Below are positions 32,417-43,309 of a stretch of DNA of 50,578 bases, piece by piece. Made by a program: the position numbers and the translations under genes. The stretch is from Boletus sp. NGJ (Eukaryota > Basidiomycota > Agaricomycetes > Boletales > Boletaceae): positions 1 to 50,578 of the forward strand of contig JAGTXK010000061.1 of assembly GCA_019096195.1 (NCBI GenBank). Direction: 5' to 3'. Each line of letters starts with the position of its first letter. Within the stretch, counting starts at the first letter, position 1. The notes beneath the pieces were generated by a model. It searched no databases, had not been told where the DNA came from, and saw nothing but the letters and a program-made list of their open reading frames with translations.

Positions 32417-34059
32417 ATGCCCTCAGCCGAGTCTGTGTGTCCAGCATCCTACGTGCCCCGTCGCTTCGCATCGGGCACGTTCCCCGTCTCGAGAAATTAC
32501 AATCTGAGACAGATGCTATACAACTACTCGTACAGGGACGATTCAAAAAGAGATCCGTCCGACCAGGTCATTCCTTCATTCCCCTTTAGCGATGTCCCCA
32601 TCTACGCGGATTCGGTGGATATTGAAAGTAAGGTCGTCTGTCCCGCCGCCCACTTGACATTTCCGCTCACACCACGTGCTCGTCTTTTTATTTTTTTTAT
32701 TTAATGCCCCCAGCGCTGGCGTTTCACGATTTTTGGGGTTGCCTTTTGACGCCGGACAATGTCGCCGCCGGCATCTTTACAGACGATCTCCGTTATCATG
32801 TATGGGTGGCGACCAAACGCGTCGTCGAGTCCGGACTGTAAGCATGCGATGGGGTACTTTTTCATCGTTCCCTCATTCGTTGCCATAGAATCAAGCTCAC
32901 CGACAAGGAAGCGCTCATACGAGCGGTGATGGACCAATTTGTGAGTCCGATTTCCCAAGTCCAACCCCCCCCCGCTCGGCGTTTTGAGACACGCACGTCC
33001 ATAGATGGTCGAGCTCGGCCTGGTGCTCCTCGACCTGTGTTCAGGCCCACTCGTTCTCTTTGTCGATCCGCGTCTTCATGATGATTCGGATATGATGGTA
33101 TCGAGGGCTACCGCGATGGTGGCCAAGTTCGACGCAGCGCAAGTGCGGCGATGGCGGATCATTGTTACAGTTCGACGTCCCCATCTCGTTTCGATGGCCG
33201 AGCTGATGTGTGGGCCTGTAGTTGCCCGCGACCGAAGACGGTATCTGTGCTGCTCAAGTGCTCACCAACCGACACGGCATCCAGACGAACCTGTCGCTGG
33301 TGTCGTGCCTTGCGCACGCTGCTGCGTGTATCGAAGCCGGCGCGGGGACAGTGAGCATGAGTGTCGAGCCGGTGAGCTGAACATACCGCTCGTTTATCGT
33401 CATCTGACGGTAGTTGCATCCAGATCATGGAATGGTACGAACAGAAACACGGTATCCAAGCAGGACATCAAGATCACCCTGGAATCGAAACGATACAGTC
33501 CTGTGCCACCTTTATACATCGTCACGGCATCAATACCACCCTGCTCACGACCGACGTTCGAATGGTAAAATTGTTGCGTGATCTCGTCCGTGCGTTTGTG
33601 ACGTTTGATATGTCTGGACAGTGGGCCGAGTTGAAGCAATTGGGCGGCATCGGTGCGGCGGCGCTCAAGAAGGACCAGCTCGACCAAATTCCGATGCGAC
33701 GGTTGACGACGTGGTGTCCACGACCGGACGACAAGTCGCCCGCGACCCTCCGTGCTCTGCAGGCAGAACACCCCTCGCACCATCTGGATTCGAACAAGGG
33801 CTTCCTGGCGTCCCTCCCCGCTGAAAACCGAAGCTTGATCTCTGCTGTACTCTACGTACGTCTGGGCAAAATGGCTGTCCACATGGAGACGATCGAAAAG
33901 GCGGTTTGGGACGAGATTAAGCGACGTATCCGTCTCGAGACGATCCCGCTCGAATCCCTCTATCGTCGTCCCGCCGCCTCCTGCAAACGGCACAAGTCAA
34001 GATCCCGGCGCAGCTCCCGACAGGAAAAGCCCTTCCGCGAAGGCATCGACTCCTTTTGA
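32417..34059 (+). CDS. Transaldolase-family protein lacking the Schiff-base lysine, about 426 aa
   Basis: The model is join(32417-32627, 32714-32837, 32889-32940, 33005-33169, 33222-33371, 33424-33564, 33622-34059), 1,281 nt. Family features are VDPRLHDDSDMMVSRA, LPATEDGICAAQVL, the TNLSLVSCLAHAAACIEAGA barrel strand and VSMSVEPIMEWYEQKHG, followed by a C-terminal helical region. In transaldolases the strand reads K-(L/I)-(P/A)-(A/S)-T with Lys forming the dihydroxyacetone enamine; here the Lys place is Thr (codon 33167-33169), or Gln if the intron started at 33143. An about 70-residue N-terminal extension (MPSAESVCPASYVPRRF...) is unlike pentose-phosphate enzymes. It is therefore probably a divergent, perhaps non-catalytic relative. 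The Arg/Ser-rich C-terminus after LETIPLESLY is the least certain part. Confidence 0.75.
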
Positions 34060-35435
34060 AAAATATAAAATAAAAATAAAAATAAAAATTTCACCCGACA
34101 TTCCTTTAAGCATCCCCATTTGTATCCCTCTTGCCAACTGCTTGTATTTGTCTTCCAATTTCGAGTACACATCCGAAATGATAAGCTGTTCGATGTTTTC
34201 GTTTTGTGATGGGCGGCGAACCCCTCCCCCCCCCTTGGCTCCTATCCGCCAAGCAAAGTATCGGAACGGTCTGCACGTTTGCGGATCGCGGTGAACCAGA
34301 GACACCCCCCTCTTTCTCCGCTGTTGAAAAAAAGTGTATATGCCCCTGAATAGGACGATCATCATATCCGTTGATGCGGCCGAACAGCTGGCCCCCGTCT
34401 AATTATTTACGGCGGCGTCCCCGCCGCCCCTGACTGAACGGCATCACAGGACCCACCTTCAAGACCTTTTTTTTCATTCTTTTCTTTTGCTAGTTTATAT
34501 CGCTACGACGAAACCGTCTTCAGGCGATCATCACTCCCAAACCTCCTCCGTGAGTCCTCCCTAGGTCAGACAAGATATATAACCCGCCACGAAATTTTTT
34601 TTTTTTGACGACCCTTTGGCGAAAGGAGGGGAGGGGGGAGGAAGGGACGCCACACGACGACCCTTTATCCAAACAAAGGCCCGTCCGATCCAGTCGTGCG
34701 ATTTTGTTTATTTTTATTTTTATTTTATATTCCTTCGAGCGAGCGGGGTGGGGCTCTCTCTCTCTCTCTCTGATATCGATATCCTTTTTTTTTTTTTGGA
34801 CTCGTGCGAACGATAAGGTCGTATGTTGCCAATCATCTCGATTGAAGAAGAAGAAGCAACGAAGGAAAACGTTCAGGTCCCGGAATGGACACATTGTCGG
34901 TGCCTTTTTTTTTTTTTTTTTTTCTTCTCCGGATTACTGGAATTCGTGTTAACCCCCCCCCCCCCCCCGCGCGCGCGTCGTTTGCCATTGTCTTTTCACC
35001 CTCCAGTCAGTCAGTAACATCTACATTTGACATCTTTCCACCCGACTCCTCGTTGTCGCCGCATAAAAAAAAAAAGAAAAAAAAAAAGGATCGGTTGAGT
35101 CGTTCGGCTCGGTATCGCTCTATCTCCTCCCCCCGACTCGCGTATGTTTGGACGTGTACGAGGAAATTTCCTTTCAAATTGCCCGTTCCGAGTCTCACCT
35201 GAGAAAAAAAAAAAAAAAAAAAATCACAAGATCGCGGCAAAGAGAGGACGATCTGATTATTGACAAGTACATCCCAAAACCAACATATTGACGCAGGCGG
35301 GCGGGCGGGCGCTCACACGAACTTATTTTGTTCAAAAAAAAAAAAAAAAAAAAAAAGACTCATTTGCAAATGGTACTACATGGATAACGATACAGCCTGC
35401 CATCTCCTTCCTTAATTCTACTGGACGGGCTCAGG
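34060..35435. other. Intergenic region with homopolymer tracts
   Basis: No gene is seen between the transaldolase-like stop and the 3' end of the minus-strand permease. A (TAAAAA)n run lies at 34066-34090; T tracts near 34592, 34785 and 34902; C16 followed by (GC)n at 34953-34977; and A tracts near 35066, 35203 and 35334. Confidence 0.5.
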
Positions 35436-37690
35436 CTAGAGCGCATCCCAAAAACGCTGCCATCGTGACCGCGGACCGCCCAATTTCTCGCGCGCCAAAA
35501 ATTCCTGTTCCTCGTCATCAATCTCCTGTTTCCCGGTAACAAGATCCACTTCGGCAGCGGGAATAGTGCTAGTCCGGAAGTAAACTTTGTATCCCAGCCA
35601 TAGGACGGCGAAGATGGGAATAGCCATGTAAGAACTGACATGATAAATATGGCCCATCTGTCAATAACTCATGAAAAGCGGAAATGAAACAGCGTCTCTC
35701 TTTCTCTTTTTTTTTCATAAAAAAAAAAAAAGGACACACACTGTGGCCACTCACGTGATGAAAGAAGTCGACACGAATGGCAAGAACGTGCTGAATCCTT
35801 GGGAAGAAAAAAAGCGTTCTTGTTGATTATGACGGCACGATAACGTGAAGCAATATATGGTGCACCCACCGTTGAATGTCAAGACAAGGCCGGTAAAACA
35901 CAATGCAAACCACGAGCCGAATGGTTGCAATGGAGCCTTGTAGGGCAAGTTGTTACGATCAATCCCTTGCGCCTTCAGTGCGCGCATGAATGCACTGCAT
36001 TACCCAAATATCAGCCTCTCGAGCCTTTTCGTCGGGACAGCGTGCAACATGAATCATATGATGCGGCGATGGGACTGACATGTGTGTGTACGAGATACAC
36101 ATCCACGTAATCGCGCCAAAGCTTGCGATCAAATTCGAGAACCAACCAAAGGCTGAAATTATGAATGAACAAGGGGCAAGATGAGCGGAGGTCGAGTGGG
36201 AATGAAAAAGGAAAAGATGGTGATGGTGCCTCACCGATCGAACTGGACGAGCTCGCGTTCAGAAACGTCAGGAAGCAAACCAGTGTATTGAGCAACAATG
36301 CTGGCCAGGGGACACCCCATCGGTTGACTTTGGCAAAGATTCTTGGCGCCTTCCGCTCCACAGCTAGGCCGTACAACGTCCTCGACCCGATATAGAGATC
36401 TGAATTCGAGGCACTGAGAACAAATATCAGGACGATACCGTTAATGACATGATTGATAACGCGAATCCCGGCCAACGTCGTGGCTGTTTGAAAATCAGAT
36501 AACGATGCTACGTGGAAACTCACACCACTGACCAACCACGAAAGGAGACGAGGCTGCGCCGGCTTTGGACGAATTGGCAACGAACAAGGTCTTATGGACG
36601 GTTAGGCATGGGGAGAGCGATCGAGGGTGTGTTACTCACGTTAGTAGTACTCGGAACCGTCAGGCTGATCACAAAGGTCCCTCCGATATAGAACACTACT
36701 ATACGATAAAACACTCTCCTGATCGCTTTCGGCACATTCTTCCTCGGATTTTGCGTCTCGCCAACGGTAACCCCAATTAATTCCGTCCCGATGTAAGAGA
36801 ACAGGGCCGTTGTCAGGGTACTCCAGAAGCCAACAAATTGCGATAGCTGCGCGTTGTGAACTTGGCTGATGAGGTAGTGGCCCAGGGGCCCGTTCGGAGG
36901 GTTCCAGTATCTAAACCCAATACGGTCGTGCTGAGGGTTTCCGCCGAGGTCAATGACCAATCCCATCAAGATCAATCCCACCAGTGCGATAACCTTGATA
37001 CTGCAGAACCAGAATTCAAACTCCCCAAAGACGCGTATTCCCAGCATGTTGACACAGAAAACTAACGAGCCTTCAGTAACATCTCGATCGGCACAGCGAG
37101 TCTACCACTCTCACTGAAAGTGATATAAATTGCTGAGGCGATCGTCAATTGCTGGAGGAGCGTTGCAACTGTCTGAGGACTTACTCATCCAAGCTTCTAT
37201 AGGAACAGAAAGCGTCCAGTACTGAACCACCGCACCGGCCGCGTTGACGTTGTTAGTCGTCTGAACGAAATACTTGAAGAGATAGTTGTATCCCAGTGCG
37301 AAACCAAACGCAGGATCAACGTAGCGGGCAGCATAACCAGCAAACCCTTTCTTGTGCGGTAGATAAGCCCCCATCTCGCCTATCGCGATCATGACGAGAT
37401 AACAGATAAAGCCCATGAAAGAGTATCCGAACCAAAGGCCGAGTGGTCCTCCTCTGACGAGAGCGGTACCCGAACCAATGATAAGGCCAGTACCCAACGA
37501 ACCACCGAGCTAGTGAGATGGTCGATATGGTGCGAGGGGTTGGATATGACGTTCGGCGCACCGTAATCATGGAGATTTGTCTCGCATTGAGGCCGCGGTG
37601 GAGAGACAGACCTTCGTCCGGGTCGACAAGGACCGATTTGTCCGGCACACCGTGCCTAGATGAATGAGAAGCACCCTTGGACGGTTTCAT
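35436..37690 (-). CDS. YAT-family amino-acid permease, about 546 aa
   Basis: The model is join(37690-37562, 37509-37185, 37132-37115, 37061-36640, 36590-36533, 36483-36235, 36152-36080, 35994-35870, 35797-35755, 35634-35436), 547 codons. It is a polytopic plasma-membrane transporter of the fungal AAT/YAT group: LNARQISMITLGGSLGTGL opens the first membrane segment, then GEMGAYLPHKKGF, a TELIGVTVGETQNPRKNVP loop, ASNSDLYIGSRTLYGLA and KAQGIDRNNLPYKAP, typical of the family, with a charged cytosolic C-terminus (DEEQEFLAREKLGG). The length is normal for about 12 membrane spans. Exon 3 is an 18-nt microexon inside a membrane span. Substrate cannot be told from sequence. It shares a 418-bp divergent promoter with the HAD phosphatase gene. 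Confidence 0.92.
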
Positions 37691-38108
37691 GGCGAGCGAA
37701 GAGAAGACAGTTCAAGATGAAGGGGGTCTCCCTCGACCGGGCCTCAGATGAGACCAAGCCATGAGAAACACTTCTGCTAGTTTTGGTTGTGCTTTCCAGC
37801 TAAATAAAGCGACGAGATAAGGAAGATGCCACAGTCCCGAATCGACTCCGAGCAACGACGACGCTGCGGTGAGTCAAGCTGGGTAAGCAAGACTCGTGTC
37901 TCTGTGGGCTGTTTATTCAAAGAAAAAAAAAAAAAAAGTTAGTTGCCAGCTATCAAATCCTAGTCAGTGGGCGTTATGCGTTGAGCCGTCTGGAAATGGT
38001 GGCGGTTTCGAAGAGACCCGATATGGAAAGCGTAGTGTTCCGTCTTCCCGGCGACTTTCGGCCCGTTTCTCCTTGACACTCGATATCCACTAGACCTGTA
38101 TACCCCCC
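37691..38108. promoter_or_regulatory. Divergent promoter region, permease and HAD phosphatase
   Basis: 418 bp lie between the two start codons, with an A15 tract at 37922-37936. No coding signal is seen. Confidence 0.45.
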
Positions 38109-39312
38109 ATGGCGATACATCTGTCCTCCACGGAGGACTATGAATCCCTGCTAGACAAGTACGACACATGGATGTTTGATTGCGACGGCGTCCTATGGCA
38201 CGGAGATCGCCCAATCGACGGTGCTGTAGAAGTGCTGGATACCCTACGGAAGCGAGGCAAGCACACTTGGTACACCGTCTCCGGACGATTTTATTCACTC
38301 AATTCTTCAGGAAAACGGCTCCTCTTCGTGACGAACAACGCGAGCAAGTCTCGGAAGAGTTACAAGGGCAAATTTGACCAGCTCGGGGTACAAGCCACAG
38401 TGGTGAGGCACCGTTTCCACGCTCAACGTGGCACAACGCAAAGTCTGTTCGCTCGATATCTGACTGTTCTGTAACGTAGGACGAGATCTATGGATCTGCA
38501 TACGCGGCTGCCGTTTACATTTCATCCGTGATGAAACTTCCAAAGGACAAGAAAGTGTATGTAATCGGGATGTCTGGGCTCGAAGAAGAGTTGAGAGAAG
38601 AAGGCATTTCTTTCACGGGAGGCACGGTACGCCCTCTACACGCTCGGTGATCCCGATGGCATACTTATCTCACCGCATCCTGGCTAGGATCCAGCCGATA
38701 ACACGCTCGAACCATTCACTCTGGCCAATTTCACCTTAGATCCAGACGTTGCTGCTGTTTTGTGCGGTCTCGATGTGAAGATCAACTATACGAAGCTCTC
38801 AAAGGCTTTCCAATACCTCACTCGCAACCCTGGTTGCCAGTTCCTCGTCACCAATGACGACAGCACATACCCCAGTGCAGATGGATTACTTCCTGGAGCA
38901 GGGTCCATTAGCGCACCTCTTCGTTTTGCGTTGGAAAGGGATCCTATCAGTATTGGAAAGCCTGCAAAGACAATGTTGGACTGCATCCAAGCAAAGTAAT
39001 TCACCTCAATTCACCCTCAGATTAGTCCAGACGCTAACGATACCATGGCGCAGAGTCAATTTTGATCCAGCACGCACAATCATGATTGGAGACCGTCTGA
39101 ATACCGACATACTTTTTGGGCAAGCTGGAGGTCTCGCGACTCTCCTCGTTCTGACAGGTAAGTGATCGTAGATCATATGATAGACGGTAGTGATGCCATC
39201 ACAATTAGGCATCACTTCGAAGGAAGACATCACTGGTCCCCACGCTTCATCAATTGTTCCCGAATACGTCACCGAGTCGATAGGTGATCTCCGTGCAGTA
39301 GGATCAAGTTGA
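38109..39312 (+). CDS. HAD phosphatase, PHO13/4-nitrophenylphosphatase-like, 300 aa
   Basis: The model is join(38109-38256, 38311-38402, 38480-38626, 38688-38995, 39054-39157, 39209-39312), 301 codons. HAD motifs are in order: [29 protein letters not shown], the Lys in [25 protein letters not shown]. The length matches the PHO13/PGP group, cytosolic enzymes that dephosphorylate phosphoglycolate and side products such as 2-phospholactate and 4-phosphoerythronate (metabolite repair). The first intron (38257-38310) appears to use a GC donor (G|GCAAGC); splicing there rebuilds the expected [11 protein letters not shown] junction. It converges with the PIG-F gene, with stop codons 42 bp apart. Confidence 0.92.
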
Positions 39313-39354
39313 TCATAGAAATTCATAGATGACCCGTCACTAGATTTGGCGGTG

Positions 39355-40458
39355 TCAACTACTCTTCGGTTTTGATGGTTGCGATTGGATATGCTCCGTG
39401 GCAACCCACCTGGCCATGCTGAAAGTAAACCCGAAGAGTGCACCAATGATGTAACCTCCAATACTTCCAAAGAGCGGCGTCAAAGGCCATGCCTACAGAG
39501 AAGATTGAATGGGTATAAGTTTGGAAAGACTGGTGCAATCATACCTGCCAAGGGCGGTCCCAGTCGAGCGCAATGGGAATAGCGCCAAACCAACCACCAA
39601 CAAATGTCCCAACCGCTGGGTAGATCATCCCACATTCGATCGCATTCCTCGGTCTATAAACAGGTTTGCCCGAGGAGCACGCCGTTGAATTTCTTCACTT
39701 ACGATAGTTCAACAAAGAGCCGTGTCCATGTCAATCTGTTGATCATCGATGGGGTGTCTGAAGCAAAGGAAGGCAATCCGAGTACGAATGCAGGCGTGAA
39801 GGCGGTCAAAATGGCGATCACGAAAGCCAGGAGAGCTGTTTGCAAGATATGACTCCATCATGACTCAGTTCGAATAGCCAAAAACTTCGCACGAATAGAC
39901 TCACGTTGTGAGCGGGGCACCTAACATGACGATGACGACGTATGTTGCCAAGGCGGCAAACAGGGTGAACACAATCGCGTCCTTGAATCTCTGAACACAA
40001 CAGTCGGATGGGTGATGAGTGAATGGGGTCGACATATACCTGCGCACCGTGAAGCGTAGACTGTCGAACCGGACGCGGTCAAGTTTCATTTCGACCTCGG
40101 TCCCCCTAGCTGTCTGCTCAAAAGACCACTTTCGGACCCAGCTCGCCCACCATACTTGTAAGAGAGTAAGCCCAGCGAATATCCAGCCAAGCGTCAGAGA
40201 TGGATCTCCGGTCAACATTTCGATGAATTCTGTCTGAGGTCTGTCTGTCTTCCGAACAGCGAGGGGCGCAAAAAGACGGGTTGTTTGAGGAAGGTACAGG
40301 GCGATGAAGCCGACGAGGATCAAATGTACGCCGAGAACGGAGGCATATTGAGCGAATGGAAAGGGATCTAGTGGTGCTGGCGCGGTTTCGCCAGACTTCA
40401 CCGACGTCGCCTTGCTAGTGGTTGGCGGCTTTGCGGTCCTGGGGCGTGTGGCCGGCAT
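39355..40458 (-). CDS. GPI11: PIG-F/Gpi11-like GPI-anchor assembly protein, 299 aa
   Basis: The model is join(40458-40040, 39988-39905, 39852-39703, 39653-39545, 39492-39355), 300 codons. The start is ATG 40458, followed by a Thr/Pro/Lys-rich cytosolic N-terminus. Several hydrophobic spans follow (FAQYASVLGVHLILVGFIAL, SLTLGWIFAGLTLLQVWW, FTLFAALATYVVIVMLG). The C-terminal signature ALDWDRPWQAWPLTPLFGS and the SPRNAIECGMIYPAVGTFVG-type loop identify the PIG-F family, an ER membrane protein that stabilises the GPI ethanolamine-phosphate transferases. It starts only 89 bp from the first WW-domain gene on the other strand, so the two probably share regulatory DNA. Confidence 0.88.
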
Positions 40459-40547
40459 AACGGACGAGGTGTGGTAATTGAGCTCAAGCCGGACAGCCAC
40501 GAGCGCTTGTGATGCTTGGCCAATCGAACGCTACGACCAGCTCGCAA
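40459..40547. promoter_or_regulatory. Very short divergent promoter, PIG-F and WW-domain gene A
   Basis: Only 89 bp lie between the start codons. An in-frame ATG at 40509 on the plus strand could lengthen the WW protein and shrink the gap further; homology to copies B and C favours 40548. Confidence 0.4.
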
Positions 40548-43059
40548 ATGTTGACTTCAGTGGGCTCACGCCTATTCCGATTCCTCCTATCACTTGTCAT
40601 TCATCTCCGTCGGTCTGTTAGACGTATAGCGCTCGCATTTCGAGCTCGGCTTGCGTCATTTTGGAGGTCAATACTAATATTTGCACGCTGCAGAGACCAG
40701 TCACTGATTCGGCTGCATGCAAACGATGTCCCCGTGATGGGCAACAACTCCACAGGAGAATGTCCGCAAATATCAGAACGTGCAATGAAGGAGGAAGAGG
40801 ACAGTGGTCTCGCAGTTCCGCCTGTGCGGCCTATCACCCTCTGGGAGGACAAATTATCAAAATACCAGGCTCTCATGCCAAGTGATCAGTTCAAATTTGA
40901 CCCACACCCTGCCACTCCTGAAGGAGGATCACTGCGCTATAAGCCCAGGACAGTCAGGTGAAGGCCCTTAAGTTCTTGTGTGTCACACCTTTCTTACTCT
41001 CCGTTCATTCTGGCCATCAGTCAGACCGTTGACCCTCCTGACATCCCAGCTGGGCGACAGAGACTCTTGTCTGCGTAGGTTCACCTTTTCTACGAGACTT
41101 GTCTACCCATTGATACCTCTCAACATAGACTACCGCCACTTCCAGAAGGATGGAGGCGACAGGTCCATCCCGAAGGAAGTATTCTCTTTTATCACGAAGA
41201 ACTAGTATGTTTCTTTTTCACTTGCATTACACCCCGGGTGGACCCTTTCCAAGCGTTTATTCACAGAGAGCGATATCTTTCAACGCGAAGAAGACATCCT
41301 GTTTTGCGCCGCCACACTCATTCAGCAAGCGATTCAGTTAGGCAAACAGACAGGCGATGCCATCATGGATGAGCTCACAGAAATTGTCTTGAACGTGGAC
41401 AATACAGAATGTTGGCACTATTACTTTGTTGACCACGGAAACCGCCTTCTCTTCTGGGTACAACCAGTGCGACCGCATGATCTCGATACCGATTTGCAAG
41501 GGATCAGCGAATTTAGCCATATCAGTATGTTCGATGCGCATTGTTTTCTTACACTGACATGCGTTTAGGGTATTTGGTCGAGACACTGTACTGGTATGCT
41601 TCATCCGGTAGCTCTTAAGGCACGTCTGCATCTGTTGCGTTCTGTTTTGGTCCTAATCCCAAGTCAAGTATATTTTTTATGACATGGAATCGAGGTCGCA
41701 TTGTGAATACTACCCCCACAATCGTACCCTTCCAAAAAAAGTCTTCGAAGACCTTAGGGGAATGCTCAACTATGCCAAGACCGGTACACCCCCATTATGA
41801 GATACCATTTCGTATTCTCATCGACCCACCAGATATGTTAACTACTGATTCCTCCTCCAGCCCGTTCGCACAAGACGAACTGGTTGCGATCCTGGACCTC
41901 GTCAACTCACTCAAGGGTACATTTCCCTAGCCCGTGTTTTTCTCGATCTTGCTGACTTTTTTTTTGCAAAGACTACGGCAAGATTTCCGATCCGTACAGT
42001 ATTTGGATCATTGGTACGATTATGCCTTTATATGTCGTGAAATAGTGCTGATATCATATGAAGCACGGCTAATGGAGTTTCTCAGTGCGTGTTGGACATG
42101 GCTTTTCTTTGTCCTCTACCTTCCTGAACGCAGCACTAGCTGAAAACCAGTTCCTGAATTTTTGCGGTCAGCAGTGCGCACGTCTAAATGCAGATACACC
42201 ATTATTTGGGCAGCAGACTTGGAATCGTAGTGTTGTATTCAAAGTCGTCAATATGCTTCTACTTGGATCACCCAACGAACATGCTGTTCGTTTGCAGCGG
42301 GTCTGGGTTGACGGCATTATCATCCAGCCCCGTTGGACGGCTTTCATCAACAGGCTCACGAATGAGTTAGGCCGGTATCCCATCTTTGTGAGTCTTTCTT
42401 GCTTCGCATGCGGAATATCTTATGTTTCGCAGTCCACAGTGATGCTTGCCGTGAACATTAGCTTCCTGGCTGTTCCCGGTGTTATCACTGCAGGCTCTCC
42501 TGCAAGCCAGATCGAAATCATTATCTATTGTTCAGTGGTTTCAACAATCGGGTCCATTGCATTCTCCTTTACCTTGGCAAATGTGTACAGTGACCCAGGA
42601 CTTATGAGTGCCGACACTACGGTATGTACCTATAGCAGATATCATGTCTGCTCGTTAGTGCTCACGGTGGCCCTGACAGGCGGAAGTCATGAAGACACTC
42701 GGTCAAACGAAATGGGGAATGGCATGTCTTGCGATCACGCACAGTCTCCCGATAGCCTGCCTGATATGGTCGTACGCAATTTAAACGCATAGTCGCGTTT
42801 CCTTCACTCACATGGTCCTAGAATTACACTGTTCTCTACGGCCCTCGTGATACAGATTTTCGGTCCGGAGGAACTTGCCACTGTCACGACCCTCGGCGTC
42901 GAATGTTTCATTCTCGTCTTATTTGGGGTCATGAGCGGCTTCGTGTTGCGGCTGTTTTCTAGGAACGACGACGCTGCAGAAGATGACTCACCTCCCACAG
43001 AGCCACAGCACGACCTTGAGTTGGGCTCGGCGAAGTGTTTCAATTTTCGCGGTCGTTGA
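40548..43059 (+). CDS. WW-domain membrane protein, tandem copy A, 623 aa
   Basis: Exons: 40548-40957, 41021-41074, 41129-41204, 41254-41524, 41569-41593, 41695-41783, 41833-41916, 41972-42013, 42086-42387, 42433-42621, 42680-42771, 42822-43059; all phases agree. A basic amphipathic N-terminus (RRIALAFRARLASFWRSI) is followed by a WW domain (LPPLPEGWRRQVHPEGSILFYHEE, split by introns) and a second WW-like motif (CWHYYFVDHGNRLLFW). A helical middle region follows (FLNFCGQQCARLNADT, LQRVWVDGIII). About four membrane spans come next (STVMLAVNISFLAVPG, YCSVVSTIGSIAFSF, MACLAITHSLPIACL, GVECFILVLFGVMSGF) and an acidic tail (NDDAAEDDSPPTEP). WW domains bind Pro-rich ligands. The family is large in Agaricomycetes and has no known function. 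Confidence 0.85.
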
Positions 43060-43309
43060 CTTGGTCATGGGTGTGATTCAGACAGGGCTTAAAAGTATCA
43101 TGAACTGCTAAGTTACAACCGAATACTGAAATCGATGTCATATTCCTACTAGTGATAATCGATAAGTACTCGTAGTGGATGAGGGATGTGCCTCCGAATT
43201 TGAAACATGCTCGCCTTGCTCGTCGTTGGCGGTTCCAGGGTGCCTGCTACGGCCCTGCCAGTGACGACATTCAGAAGCAACGACAACCACTGACCACCAC
43301 CAGTTGGCA

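Noticed and set aside
41594-41700. Frame mismatch before exon 6 in WW copies A and B (CAAG against CAGG)
   Set aside because: An acceptor further on (ATCGAG|G) fits all three copies and the family protein, so the CAAG/CAGG difference is intronic.
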